A stretch of 64,000 nucleotides of DNA, taken from contig NZ_CP049868.1 of NCBI RefSeq assembly GCF_011303555.1, positions 4,340,001-4,404,000 of the forward strand, given 5' to 3'. The notes under the pieces were generated by a model. It had not been told where the DNA came from. It worked only from the letters and a program-made list of their open reading frames with translations, and did not search any database. The position numbers and the translations under genes are program-made. Position 1 is the first letter of the stretch. Each line of letters begins with the position of its first letter. Shown in pieces: positions 1 through 8,807 of the stretch. This stretch comes from Pedobacter sp. HDW13 (lineage in GTDB: Bacteria; Bacteroidota; Bacteroidia; Sphingobacteriales; Sphingobacteriaceae).

Positions 1-428
1 TTGAGGTAACCACCGTACTCGCGGGCAAAAGGTACGCCTTGCGAAACGGCCTGGTCAATCAGTGCGGCAGAGCATTCGGCTAGCCGATATACATTGGCCT
101 CCCGCGAGCGGAAATCGCCACCCTTTATCGTATCGTAAAACATTCGGTATACGCTATCTCCGTCGTTTTTGTAATTTTTAGCGGCATTTATCCCTCCCTG
201 TGCAGCAACCGAATGGGCCCGTCTTGCAGTATCCTGAAAACAGAACGACTTCACATTGTAGCCTTGTTCGGCCAGTGAAGCTGCACAAGAGGCTCCTGCA
301 AGCCCTGTGCCCACCACAATAATATCAAGTTTCTTCCGGTTGGCCGGATTAACCAGTTTAGCGTGCTGTTTATAATTGTTCCACTTATCAGCAAGCGGTC
401 CTAGCGGAATTTTTGCATCTAATCTCAT
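1..428 (-). CDS. sdhA: Succinate dehydrogenase/fumarate reductase flavoprotein subunit, N-terminal part (cut by window edge)
   Basis: This is the first 142 codons of the catalytic flavoprotein of complex II, which oxidises succinate to fumarate with covalently bound FAD on the cytoplasmic face of the inner membrane. The translation opens MRLDAKIPLGPLADKWNNYK. It then shows the FAD-binding beta-alpha-beta motif VVGTGLAGAS (about residues 37-46) and the substrate-region words HSVAAQGGINA and SREANVYRLAE that are typical of SdhA/FrdA. The ATG (426-428) overlaps the TGA of sdhC (425-427) as ATGA, so the two are translationally coupled. The long leader before the Rossmann motif is normal for the Bacteroidota form. 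The C-terminal three quarters, and sdhB, would lie before position 1. Family assignment is secure; only the extent is unknown. Confidence 0.95.
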   Translation of the reverse strand, partial: MRLDAKIPLGPLADKWNNYKQHAKLVNPANRKKLDIIVVGTGLAGASCAASLAEQGYNVKSFCFQDTARRAHSVAAQGGINAAKNYKNDGDSVYRMFYDTIKGGDFRSREANVYRLAECSAALIDQAVSQGVPFAREYGGYL

Positions 429-1090
429 AATTGGCTATTTAAATAAACGTAAACAGGCATGGCCATAAAACCAAGGGTAATGGTTGCTGTATACACCCAG
501 CCCAGTACTTTTATCCATCTTACATATTTTGGATGAAATATACCTATGGTACGTGCAGCACTAAAAAAGCCATGTAAAAGATGAAAACCCAGCGCAATTA
601 AAGCTATTTCGTAAACCAATACATACCAGAGCTCACTATAAGCTTTGGTTACTATAGTGTACAGGTCTTTATTGCCTTTAGCATCAAGCGGAAGGTCGGT
701 AAATTTGTACTGGTACCAAAAATCTTTCATATGGATGATTAGAAACAGAAATATAATGGTACCGAGTAAACCCATATTTCGGCTGTACCAAACACTGGCT
801 TTTCCGCGTTTATCGTATGCGTATTTTGTTCCACTGGCGGCGGTATTTTTACGTGTTACCAGTATCGCATAAACGGTATGGCCTATAATCGATGTATACA
901 GGATGTAGGAAATAATCTTAATAATGATGTTACCCGCCAGTAAATTGGAATACCAGTTAAATTGTTCGTGCGCTATTCCGGGATCGAGGAAAAGTTGCAG
1001 GTTACCAAGCAGGTGAATGACTAAAAAGAAGCATAAGAACAGGCCTGTTGCAGACATCCATAATTTATGCTGTAGCGAGGTTGTTTTCAT
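425..1090 (-). CDS. sdhC: Succinate dehydrogenase cytochrome b subunit
   Basis: The membrane anchor and haem b subunit of complex II, passing electrons from succinate to menaquinone. The protein has about 221 residues and five hydrophobic helices. Histidines sit in or near helices (for example in VIHLLGN, IIHMKDF and LHGFFSA), as expected for haem ligands in the single-subunit SdhC of Bacteroidota and Epsilonproteobacteria. I chose the ATG at 1088-1090 (MKTTSLQHKLW) over an in-frame ATG 60 bases upstream, because the extra N-terminus is not SdhC-like and would overlap the preceding transporter gene. The gene follows the dicarboxylate transporter by 46 bases and overlaps sdhA by four, so it probably belongs to one transcript for dicarboxylate uptake and oxidation. 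Confidence 0.93.
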   Translation of the reverse strand: MKTTSLQHKLWMSATGLFLCFFLVIHLLGNLQLFLDPGIAHEQFNWYSNLLAGNIIIKIISYILYTSIIGHTVYAILVTRKNTAASGTKYAYDKRGKASVWYSRNMGLLGTIIFLFLIIHMKDFWYQYKFTDLPLDAKGNKDLYTIVTKAYSELWYVLVYEIALIALGFHLLHGFFSAARTIGIFHPKYVRWIKVLGWVYTATITLGFMAMPVYVYLNSQL

Positions 1091-1136
1091 AATAATGCAG
1101 TTGGTGAATGTTAAAAAAATAAACAATTGGTTTATG

Positions 1137-2567
1137 CTACCATAAACCAATCACTTTCCACCATAAACCGCCTACTACAAACCAAACGATCAAAAACAAT
1201 ACACTAATAAAAAAGCCTTGCTTCCACCAGTCTTTCATGTCAACATAAGTGCTTCCAAAAAATATAGGAGCGGGGCCATGGGCATAATGGGTTAGCGATC
1301 CCATCAAGGTGGCACAGGCCCCAAGAAATATAGCCAGCATGGTGCCCGGTACTCCAACAGATAAACCTACTGCTAAAAATACCGAATACATGGCTGCTGC
1401 ATGTGCTGTACCGCTGGCAAACATGTAATGACAATAAGAATAAACAAGTATAATAATAGGAAAAGCCATCTGCCAGCTTAAATGTGCCATCTCTGCACCA
1501 ACCAAATGTCCAAACCAGCCAATAAAACCAAGTGAATTGAGATAAGAACCCATCATTACTAAAGATGAAAACCACACAATGGTATCCCATGCTCCCTTCT
1601 CTGATTTAACATCATCCCAGGTGAGTACACCGCAAAGCAATAAAATAGATAAGCCTATCAATGCGCCTGTAGTGGCATCCATGGCAAACAAACTGCCGAA
1701 AATCCATAAAACAAGCAAGATGATAAAAGTAGCTACCATTAACCATTCTTGCAGGGTTACAGGTCCCATTTCTTTTAGTTTTGCGGCTGCAATGGCTGGA
1801 GCATCTTTTGTGCTTTTAAGTTCAGGCGGGTAAAATTTATACAGAAATAACGGTACCAATAAAAAACAAACTAAGCCCGGTATACCTGCTGCTAAAAACC
1901 AGCTACCCCAGGTGATGGTTATCCCAAGGTCTTTTGCAAATTTTTGTGCCATTGGATTACTGGCCGTGGCGGTAAGAAAAATTACCGAAGTAATCATGTT
2001 GGCATTATAGCTGCTTAAGGTTAAAAAAGAGCCTATTTTACGGTGTGTGTCGGCTTTTTCTGGTTCCGACCCCATATTAACCGCAATTGATTTCATAATC
2101 GGATAAATTACCCCACCAGCCCTTGCGGTATTACTGGGGATGGCAGGCGCCAATATCAAATCGGCAGTATTTAAACCATAGGCCAGTCCAAGAGAACTTT
2201 TACCGAAAATGCGGATAAAACTATAGGCCAGCCTTGTACCCAAACCGGTTTTGATAAAACCACGGGCAATAAAAAAGGCCAAACCTATGAGCCATATGGT
2301 AGCGTTTCCAAATCCACTCAGTGCATTGGAAATAGATTTAACCGGATCGCCTGGAGCTAAAACCTGTGTAGCAGCGCATAAGGTAATGCCCAACATGGCC
2401 ATTGTGCCCATAGAAGCTGCTTTAAATATAATGCCTATAATCGTTGCTGCAAAAATGGCCAGTAAATGCCAGGCATTGGGTTTAACGCCTTCGGGTGCAG
2501 GGATAAACCAGATAATTAAGCCGATTGCAATGGTAACAAGTAGTGAACGTAAGTTAATTTCTTTCAT
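1137..2567 (-). CDS. DASS-family dicarboxylate (2-oxoglutarate/malate/succinate) transporter
   Basis: A 476-residue polytopic inner-membrane protein with about 12-14 hydrophobic segments. It belongs to the divalent anion:sodium symporter family (SodiT1/CitT/YflS branch), which imports or exchanges C4- and C5-dicarboxylates. Family signatures are the paired substrate- and ion-binding stretches around APAIPSNTARAGG (near residue 140) and FASGTAHAAAMYSVF (near residue 385). Length is normal for the family. It lies 11 bases after the restored end of the porin frame and directly before sdhC and sdhA. That order (outer-membrane entry, inner-membrane uptake, oxidation) points to succinate, fumarate or malate as substrate. 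The exact substrate and the coupling ion are inferred. Confidence 0.9.
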   Translation of the reverse strand: MKEINLRSLLVTIAIGLIIWFIPAPEGVKPNAWHLLAIFAATIIGIIFKAASMGTMAMLGITLCAATQVLAPGDPVKSISNALSGFGNATIWLIGLAFFIARGFIKTGLGTRLAYSFIRIFGKSSLGLAYGLNTADLILAPAIPSNTARAGGVIYPIMKSIAVNMGSEPEKADTHRKIGSFLTLSSYNANMITSVIFLTATASNPMAQKFAKDLGITITWGSWFLAAGIPGLVCFLLVPLFLYKFYPPELKSTKDAPAIAAAKLKEMGPVTLQEWLMVATFIILLVLWIFGSLFAMDATTGALIGLSILLLCGVLTWDDVKSEKGAWDTIVWFSSLVMMGSYLNSLGFIGWFGHLVGAEMAHLSWQMAFPIIILVYSYCHYMFASGTAHAAAMYSVFLAVGLSVGVPGTMLAIFLGACATLMGSLTHYAHGPAPIFFGSTYVDMKDWWKQGFFISVLFLIVWFVVGGLWWKVIGLW

Positions 2568-2578
2568 AGGTTAGGAGT

Positions 2579-3729
2579 TTAAAAGCGTACCTGAAGTTGG
2601 ATATAAGCTAGATTTCGGGTGTAGGTTGTAGTTAAGGGGACATCTGTTTTATACAAATCGAGTGCGGCCCCCACCTGGATGGCCGCGTAAAAATCGTCGG
2701 CAAATATTAAAGAAACATTTGGGATAATGGTTTGTCTGGGGTATTGGCCAGCTTATAGTTCTCATCAAAATACTCGTATCGCGATGAAAATTCAATGGCC
2801 CTCACTCTTGGCAGATTGTACGAATAGCGTAATACCGGAAAAATGTAAAATCCCTGCATGCGTACATTAGATAGTGAAGGTTTTGCCACAAGACCATTAA
2901 AAAGTGAAAGATTGGTGCCATTCTTGTATTCACCGCCAAGCGAGAGCTTCCAGCCTCCACCGAGTTTTGTTTGGGTTAATACATCGGCTCCCCAGGCATT
3001 GCCGGTGCCCGCCCCCATACTCCCGGTAGCAGCATTTATACCAACAATAAAATATTTCGTAATGCTTGTTTCAATCCGGCCATATACATTCTTCGAGTTA
3101 TCATTATCGGTGGCCTGGTTTCTGTTATTGCCATTGTACACGCCTGCGTAATATCTTACCGGTAATTGTCCATCACCAGTTACGTTGCCAAATACCGAAA
3201 GGCCAATCTGAAAGCTTTGCCAGCCACTAGAGCCAAAGGCATAATATTGGTTGGAGTAATCGAGGGTTCTGATAATATCGACAGGTAAGGCATCTTCGAT
3301 CCCGAAGAATGGCCTGAACTGCCCGGCCTGCACATTGAAATATTTGCTGAGCGTATATTTAACGTATGCATTCTCCAATACTTTTCCACTGGGATCGCTG
3401 TTAAATTCGGCGAAATTGAACATCAGATTGGCTGAGAAATGATCGTTCACAGTACCTTTTACCTGCAGCCTTGCACGCTTAAGCAGAAAGCTGTTGGTAA
3501 CATGCCCGGTAGCAGACGGATCAAAATTTTTGCCGTTAACATCAACATTTTTAGTAAGCGAACCTACAAATCGGGTTTGTAACAAGCCTGCAAAACTAAT
3601 TGAACGTTTATATGCAGAAAAATTAGTGATCGTATCCTGATCGAGCCCGCCAATATCTTTTTGCTGAGCCAGCAACGCAAGAGGGGCTATAAATACATAA
3701 ATGACAATGAGTAGCGAGATTTTTTTCAT
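2579..3729 (-). pseudogene. OprP/OprO-type outer-membrane porin, split by a one-base frameshift
   Basis: From the ATG at 3727-3729 the frame gives a signal peptide (about residues 1-21, ending LLAQQ) and a beta-barrel of the phosphate-selective porin O/P family. It stops early at 2707, after 340 residues. Reading on in the next frame from about 2741 restores a continuous barrel end (QTIIPNVSLIFADDFYAAIQ and onward) that closes with YIQLQVRF and a stop at 2579-2581. The terminal phenylalanine is the usual C-terminal barrel signal. The frames join at a run of four bases (G at 2738-2741 on the plus strand); one more base there gives a 383-residue porin of normal length. The cause could be a sequencing error, a recent mutation or slippage. 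It heads the dicarboxylate operon. Confidence 0.85.
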
Positions 3730-4183
3730 AGAGCGGGATGATTAATTGCAATTTAAATAAAATTCTAAAAAAATAAAAAAAACAGTTTTTATGGGTTGTT
3801 ATGTTGGTTTTTTTTGCAATGCATTATTATTCAGTTGATTGATTGTTTTTTTTTTGGTTTATTGGGACTGGAATGAGCTGGATTTTCGTCTGCCTTACCG
3901 GCGAAAAAAAATGTGTTCTTTATATTTGAATAGTGTGATTTTTATTTAGAATATACTTTTAAAGTTTAATGGGAATTACCTATCTTCATAATAGCTGCAA
4001 AAAAAATACTTTGGGCAAAGTTGGGTTGTTGCTTCATCCCCAGTGTATTAGATGAAATCTGTATATTGTTAAAATAGCCTGAGTAGAAATGAGTAGCCAT
4101 TAATTTTTGAAAAATTGCTCTCTTTATCGCTTTCATAAAGCTGAGTAAAAATATTTATTCAGATTTAACTATCCCGATCTTTC
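3730..4183. other. Divergent intergenic region between porin operon and HTH regulator
   Basis: This AT-rich gap of 454 bases separates two divergent genes and must hold both promoters. A TATATTTG sequence at 3921-3928 matches the Bacteroidota -7 element for plus-strand transcription, but no TTG sits at the expected -33 spacing and it lies 255 bases before the regulator, so I do not call it as a promoter. There are T-runs near 3808-3817 and 3847-3857. I see no ORF, repeat or convincing hairpin. Confidence 0.5.
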
Positions 4184-5563
4184 ATGAATTTAACGTACAC
4201 CTGGACAATCTCAAAGAAAATATTACTCATATTTTTAGTCCTAACCATCATTTCAGCAGGAGCAGCTTTGATTGTGCTCAATACAATAACCGGTAAATTG
4301 GGCAGTGTTTCTAAACTGGCTACCAATATAGAGCATAGCCAGTCAGAGCCAGAGCAAATCCTCTTATTAATTCATCATGCAGAGGGCGATTTTCAGGAAT
4401 CGATGCTCAATGCAGGAAGCAAAAAATATACTTCATATAATACCAAAATATCGAAGGTGTTTTTGATGATTGATACTTTGCTTAAAGCACAGGCAGATAC
4501 TTCGCAGCTTACCGCATCACAAATTAAAAAGGTTAAGTTTTGGTACAATAAAAAATCGGCATTGTCTGATCAGCTTTATTCGCTTAAGCACAGCTTTGAT
4601 TCGCTTTTAACCATTTATGCCGATTTTAATAAAGAAGCCAGTAAGGGGTTAAAAGAAAGTACAGTTACCGAGCATAAGTTTGACCGAAATGTTAAAGTAA
4701 AACTCGATACCGTACTAAAAGCCAAGCCTGTGGCCAAAAAAGGCTTTTTTAGGCGTTTGAAAGATGCCATAGCCAATAAAAACGAGGTATCCACTGTAGA
4801 AATTACTAAAAAAGAAAGTACCAGAGAGGCTACTTTAAGCAAAGAGAAAGAGACCAGTAATAACGACAGAAAAGCATATTTAAATAAGCTTAAATTGCTT
4901 CAACGTGAAAATGAGAAGCTTTTAAGTATGCAGAACGAACTGATTATACTCAATAGCCACATCAGCAATGAACTGGAGAATATTATAAATAATGTAAAAG
5001 ACATCAATTACCAGATGATCGATGAGTTTAAGGTGCTTGCTCTTAAGAATTATCAGGAAACAACTGCCCTCTTAAACAAATTTTATCTCGGTGCGCTTGT
5101 TATAATTGTTTTGTTTGCAATCCTGCTGATTATTTTCATTATCAGATTAAACAAGGCTGAGCTTTTGTTGCGCGCTGAAAATGAGGAAGAGGTAAATAAA
5201 GCACAGCAAAAAATTGATGAGCTGGTTAAAAAGATCGAGTTGAATGAGCAAGACCGCTCGCCGGTAAAAATGGAGGAGTTGAAAGAGATTGTACAACTCG
5301 CAGTTGAAAACAACCCTGCCTTTTTGATTAAATTTAATGAGTTTGATACAGAATTTAGTAGAAAACTGCTCGAAAAAGCGCCTACTTTGGTTGCTGCCGA
5401 AATTGAATTCTGTGTATTGCTCAGGCTGAATTTCGAAACCAAAGAAATTGCACGTTACACCAAAACTTCAGTTAGATCGGTAGAAAGCCGGAAATATCGG
5501 ATCAGAAAAAAACTCGATATTCCTTCAACCGCCGATATCAATATCTGGATGAGCCAGATTTAG
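4184..5563 (+). CDS. Membrane-tethered transcriptional regulator with C-terminal LuxR-like HTH
   Basis: The protein has 459 residues. A first membrane helix (about 10-32) and a second (about 302-324, with the run ALVIIVLFAILLIIFII) enclose a roughly 270-residue periplasmic region that is mostly helical or coiled-coil, with a lysine-rich patch near 190-225. The cytoplasmic tail has a coiled coil, then a helix-turn-helix (ETKEIARYTKTSVRSVESRKYRIRKKL, near 420-445) like the LuxR-type HTH of Bacteroidota TPR regulators. There is no kinase domain, so it looks like a one-component transmembrane regulator. It diverges from the porin/dicarboxylate/sdh operon, making that operon a plausible target, but the ligand is not visible in sequence. 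Confidence 0.75.
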   Translation: MNLTYTWTISKKILLIFLVLTIISAGAALIVLNTITGKLGSVSKLATNIEHSQSEPEQILLLIHHAEGDFQESMLNAGSKKYTSYNTKISKVFLMIDTLLKAQADTSQLTASQIKKVKFWYNKKSALSDQLYSLKHSFDSLLTIYADFNKEASKGLKESTVTEHKFDRNVKVKLDTVLKAKPVAKKGFFRRLKDAIANKNEVSTVEITKKESTREATLSKEKETSNNDRKAYLNKLKLLQRENEKLLSMQNELIILNSHISNELENIINNVKDINYQMIDEFKVLALKNYQETTALLNKFYLGALVIIVLFAILLIIFIIRLNKAELLLRAENEEEVNKAQQKIDELVKKIELNEQDRSPVKMEELKEIVQLAVENNPAFLIKFNEFDTEFSRKLLEKAPTLVAAEIEFCVLLRLNFETKEIARYTKTSVRSVESRKYRIRKKLDIPSTADINIWMSQI

Positions 5564-5597
5564 TATTTATTAGGGTGTTTTAGCTTTGTTGCTAAAA

Positions 5598-5713
5598 TTC
5601 GTCATTGCGAGAAGGCTTTTTGAGCCGACGAAGTCTGCCTGCAGCAGGCAGGCAATCTTACAACGATCACTATTTAGCGAATGCATTAAGATTGCTTCGT
5701 TCCTCGCAATGAT
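5598..5713. repeat. REP-like imperfect inverted repeat (CGTCATTGCGAG family)
   Basis: The arms are CGTCATTGCGAGAAGG...GCAATCTT and AAGATTGCTTCG...CTCGCAATGA. An internal small hairpin (TGCCTGCAGCAGGCA) lies near 5638-5652. The element sits between two convergent genes. Similar hairpin elements are scattered through Bacteroidota intergenic regions. It has no coding content. Confidence 0.65.
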
Positions 5714-5736
5714 AAGACTTCTAAGAGCCTCTGTCG

Positions 5737-5780
5737 AAAAAGCTGTCTAAACACCATGTAAGGTGTTTAGACAGCTTTTT
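5737..5780. terminator. Bidirectional intrinsic terminator with a competing second hairpin
   Basis: A perfect 19-bp stem, AAAAAGCTGTCTAAACACC (5737-5755) against its complement (5762-5780), has a 6-base loop and A/T tails on both sides. It suits termination of the HTH regulator and of the convergent EamA gene. A second perfect stem, TTTTTCCAAT/ATTGGAAAAA (5776-5785 and 5791-5800), shares the T-run, so the two hairpins exclude each other. Confidence 0.8.
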
Positions 5781-5840
5781 CCAATTTTTTATTGGAAAAA
5801 GATTTATATCCAGCCTCGCTAAATAGCCGATTTCCTTGGC

Positions 5841-6737
5841 CTAATGGCCCGCAATTGTTAACCTGCTCCTTTTGTTCTTGTACCAGACACGGCACATTTG
5901 CAATGCCAGTGATGTTAGAATTAAAAACAGACCGATGTAAAAACTGGCAGACAGTACCTTATTTTCTTTATAAATAACAATAGCCAGAAAAATGGTGTAA
6001 AGCGGTTCGAGGTTAAAGGTTAGGCTTACCGTAAACGAAGAAATATGCTTAAGAGCATTGATGATTAACAGATACATAACCACCGTACACAGGATTGCTA
6101 AAACCAAAAGCCATCCAAAATCGTGTAGCGAAGGCAATAACGAGGTAGTTGGTGTAAAGTATAAGAATACAGGCATAATGAGTGTTAAAGCCAAAACGCC
6201 GCCCAACATTTGGTATAGTATAATGGTTTCTCCGCGGTAATTGCCAGCCAGCCGTTCGTTATAAACGGTATACAGCGCCGAAAATATCGACGATATTATG
6301 CCCAATATAATGCCAGTTCTAAAGCTGATATCCATCCCGAATATTAAAGCAATGCCGCAAAGGGTAAGGCCGCTTAACAGGAGTTCTTGTATAGAAAGTT
6401 TCTTTTTATTGATGGCAGGTTCGAACAGGGCATTGAAAAAACTGGTGAGTGCAAAACATACCACGCCAACCGATATATTTGAATATTTAATACTGCCGTA
6501 AAAGAATAACCAATGGAAACCCAGGATAGCTCCCGCAGCTCCCATCTTAATTTTTTCAGATAAACTTGTTTTTTGAAACTTGCCGCTTAGCGTTAAAACA
6601 ACCAGAATAAAAACTGCTGATATAAATGTTCTGTACCAGCTAATTAAACCCTCGTTTAATGTTATTAAGCGGCCAAATATGCCTGTAAAACCAGCAAGTA
6701 CCAATGCCAGGTGAAGTTGTATATATGCTTTTTTCAT
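5841..6737 (-). CDS. EamA/DMT-family transporter
   Basis: A 298-residue inner-membrane protein with ten hydrophobic helices arranged as two EamA repeats of about 140 residues each (first repeat from AYIQLHLALVLAGFTGIFGR, second from RTGIILGIISSIFSALYTVYNE). This is the drug/metabolite transporter superfamily, whose members export amino acids, metabolites or drugs. The substrate cannot be read from sequence. The start ATG is the only one that keeps the first helix. The gene stands alone: about 450 bases lie before it and a strong bidirectional terminator lies after it. Confidence 0.88.
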   Translation of the reverse strand: MKKAYIQLHLALVLAGFTGIFGRLITLNEGLISWYRTFISAVFILVVLTLSGKFQKTSLSEKIKMGAAGAILGFHWLFFYGSIKYSNISVGVVCFALTSFFNALFEPAINKKKLSIQELLLSGLTLCGIALIFGMDISFRTGIILGIISSIFSALYTVYNERLAGNYRGETIILYQMLGGVLALTLIMPVFLYFTPTTSLLPSLHDFGWLLVLAILCTVVMYLLIINALKHISSFTVSLTFNLEPLYTIFLAIVIYKENKVLSASFYIGLFLILTSLALQMCRVWYKNKRSRLTIAGH

Positions 6738-7122
6738 TTTGTTAAGAAAAGTAGTCTACCTTGCGCAACAGGTAGAGGTTAATAATGGGTTAAAGCCAGT
6801 AACAGGCTTATTGTTGTTGATAGATTTTAACCATAGCTTATTCAGCCCGATATTATTCCATATTCGGTAAATAGATTGAAAATAGATTTATTGCAGAGAT
6901 CGATGCCTGTGCCTAAGCACATTGCAGCAGACGGCAATAAGTTTTAACTAAGGCGCTGGAGGCGAAATTACTTTTCTATTCATGATGGTTAGCATTTAAT
7001 GACCATGTTTTGATGGCTTGCTAAACACGAAAGTAAGCAATTCAGGTTGGCTATCAAAATGAAAAAAAGAAATAGTGGGGTCAGGAGATGGGCTTAACAA
7101 GAGCTCTAAATTGAAAAATGGT
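6738..7122. other. Intergenic region with no recognised feature
   Basis: I see no ORF with coding character, no clear promoter and no repeat between the EamA start and the inverted repeat at 7123. The region must hold the EamA promoter, but I could not place it. Confidence 0.4.
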
Positions 7123-7173
7123 AGCCTGTCGAAACGTTTTAAAATTGTTTGATAGCGAGCTTCGACAGGCTCA
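7123..7173. repeat. Inverted repeat of the GCCTGTCGAAACG...TTCGACAGGC family, copy 1
   Basis: The arms AGCCTGTCGAA (7123-7133) and TTCGACAGGCT (7161-7171) are exact complements around a 27-base loop. A second copy lies at 48548-48603, also just beyond the 3' end of a minus-strand gene. It could act as a terminator or RNA stabiliser for the ArsR operon, or be a dispersed REP-like element. Confidence 0.7.
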
Positions 7174-7188
7174 GTATAGTGACTTGTT

Positions 7189-7749
7189 TTAAACCCTTAA
7201 TGAACCGCGGAAACCACGTGCTGCATAGTAAGATTCGGCACCGTTATGGTACACAAAAACAGTATTGTAACGGCAATCACAGAATAAGGCTCCACCTAAT
7301 TTTCTGATGTCGGTAGGTGTTTGCACCCAGCTTGAAGTTTTAGTATCAAATTTACCCAATTGCTGTAAAGACCGGTATTCGGTTTCGGTTAAAAGCGTAA
7401 TCCCCATGTCTTTTGCCATGTTTACCGCACTGTTGGCTGGTTTATGTTCTTTACGCGCTTCGAGGGCTTCGTGGTCATAACAAATACTGCGGCGGCCTTT
7501 CGGGCTTTCGGCTGCACAATCGTAAAAAATGTATTCACCTGTTTTTTCATCATAGCCAAATACATCGGGTTCGCCTCCAGTGTTTTCCATATCATCGAGT
7601 ATCCACAATTTTGCTTCATTGGCTTTGAGTTTCGTTTTTACTTCATTCCATTTAATGCCTGTATGGCGATTCATGTTTTTCTCAAAACGGGTTTGTAAAA
7701 TGTTCAATAATTCTTCACGCTGTTCGGGTAATAGTGTTTTGTTTTTCAT
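7189..7749 (-). CDS. DUF4256 family protein
   Basis: A cytoplasmic protein of about 186 residues, soluble and without signal peptide. It matches the DUF4256 family in length and in words such as FGYDEKTGEYIFYDCAAESPKGRRS and GGALFCDCRYNTVFVYHNGAESYY. The function is unknown. I chose the ATG at 7747-7749 (MKNKTLLPEQREE) because the longer in-frame start at 7794 would overlap the end of the preceding YdeI-like gene. It is the last gene of the ArsR-led operon, and YdeI, DoxX and SRPBCC partners are common around DUF4256 in Bacteroidota. The inverted repeat at 7123-7173 lies just beyond its stop. Confidence 0.75.
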   Translation of the reverse strand: MKNKTLLPEQREELLNILQTRFEKNMNRHTGIKWNEVKTKLKANEAKLWILDDMENTGGEPDVFGYDEKTGEYIFYDCAAESPKGRRSICYDHEALEARKEHKPANSAVNMAKDMGITLLTETEYRSLQQLGKFDTKTSSWVQTPTDIRKLGGALFCDCRYNTVFVYHNGAESYYAARGFRGSLRV

Positions 7750-7771
7750 GTTGGCAGTAATTGTTAAATGT

Positions 7772-8350
7772 TTAGTCGTCCAGGCCTTTTCCATTCATAA
7801 TTTGGGGCATGTATTTTTCTACACGTGCTTCGCGGGTTTTGGCTTGTTTAGCTTGCGAAAAGTAGAAAAGATAGCCCCGCTGGCGGCCAGGAGTTAATGC
7901 TTCGAAAGCAGCTTTTAAGTCAGGTATACTGTCTAATTTGTGCTGAAATTCGGCAGGTATAGCAAAATCCCCGGTTTTTTTAAATTCTACCTTAAGACCG
8001 GCTTTTTCAACTTCGATAGCCTCGTAAATGTAGTTTTTTAATGTAGCCCGCATTTCTGCTATTTCGAGTGCCTTGGTAAAGCGGATTTGTCGTGCCGATT
8101 GTACATTTTCTGTTTGCTGAACTAAAATGCCATTCGGATCGCTTAATAAGGCCCCTTTAAAAAACAGAAAGGCACAATATTCTTTAAAATCATGTATTAA
8201 AACGATGTTGTTTTGCTGGTAGGTGTAGCACGGGCATCCCCATTTCAATTCCTCAGTAAGGCCACAATCTAACGCAATTGTTCTCAGCTGTTCTGTCGCT
8301 GTTTGCCAGTTTTTGGCATTGTTAAAATAAAAATCAACTTTAGGGTTCAT
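7772..8350 (-). CDS. YdeI/OmpD-associated family protein with DUF1801-like domain
   Basis: The protein has 192 residues. The N-terminal half (MNPKVDFYFNNAKNWQTATEQLR ... LKWGCPCYTYQQNNIVLIHDFKEYCAFLFFKG) is the DUF1801 (YdhG-like) fold. The C-terminal part (AFEALTPGRQRGYLFYFSQAKQAKTREARVEKY) is the YdeI/OmpD-associated motif seen in bacteriocin-protection YdeI proteins. It is cytoplasmic and its biochemical role is not established. It sits between DoxX and DUF4256 genes, 22 bases before the chosen DUF4256 start, and probably shares the ArsR-controlled transcript. Confidence 0.8.
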   Translation of the reverse strand: MNPKVDFYFNNAKNWQTATEQLRTIALDCGLTEELKWGCPCYTYQQNNIVLIHDFKEYCAFLFFKGALLSDPNGILVQQTENVQSARQIRFTKALEIAEMRATLKNYIYEAIEVEKAGLKVEFKKTGDFAIPAEFQHKLDSIPDLKAAFEALTPGRQRGYLFYFSQAKQAKTREARVEKYMPQIMNGKGLDD

Positions 8351-8411
8351 GTTATTTTATTCAGTTAGATTGTTGTTAAAGAAAATGCACTTCTCAGTTA
8401 AAATAGCTGAC

Positions 8412-8801
8412 TTATGGATTAAAATTAGCAAAAATAATTTTTCTATCCGCAGGCCTGAAATACCACGATAGTGCGGTGAGCATTAGAAGCAATACCGGAC
8501 CAAAAAGGTCTTTTGTTGCATCGCCCATAGCCAGGTGAGAAAACACAGCGCCCGACATAGCAAAGAAAAAGCCTGCATAAGTCCATTCTTTTAGTAGAGG
8601 GAATTTAGGGATCAGCACAGCAATTACGCCTAAAATTTTCCAGATGCCCAATAGGGTGAGGAAGTATACCGGATAGCCGAGGTGTGCCATCATAACGGTT
8701 TCTTCCTTCATTTTCAATAACTGCACTATTCCGGTTGCGGTCATTCCCAGTGCCAGCCAAACGGTGGCAATCCAATAAATAATTTTGTTTCTCTTTGTCA
8801 T
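8412..8801 (-). CDS. DoxX-like membrane protein
   Basis: A 129-residue integral membrane protein with four hydrophobic helices. It has the DoxX_2-family words ATGIVQLLKMKEE, HLGYPVYFLTLLGIWKILG and LIPKFPLLKEWTYAGFFFAMSGAVFSHLAMGD. DoxX-like proteins are small quinone- or redox-associated membrane proteins, but this subgroup has no assigned reaction. It follows the SRPBCC gene by 6 bases and is followed about 60 bases later by the YdeI-like gene, within one predicted ArsR-controlled operon. Confidence 0.82.
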   Translation of the reverse strand: MTKRNKIIYWIATVWLALGMTATGIVQLLKMKEETVMMAHLGYPVYFLTLLGIWKILGVIAVLIPKFPLLKEWTYAGFFFAMSGAVFSHLAMGDATKDLFGPVLLLMLTALSWYFRPADRKIIFANFNP

Positions 8802-8807
8802 GATCGG

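Noticed and set aside
3921..3928. TATATTTG as promoter of the HTH regulator
   Set aside because: It lies 255 bases before the gene and has no -33 TTG at suitable spacing.
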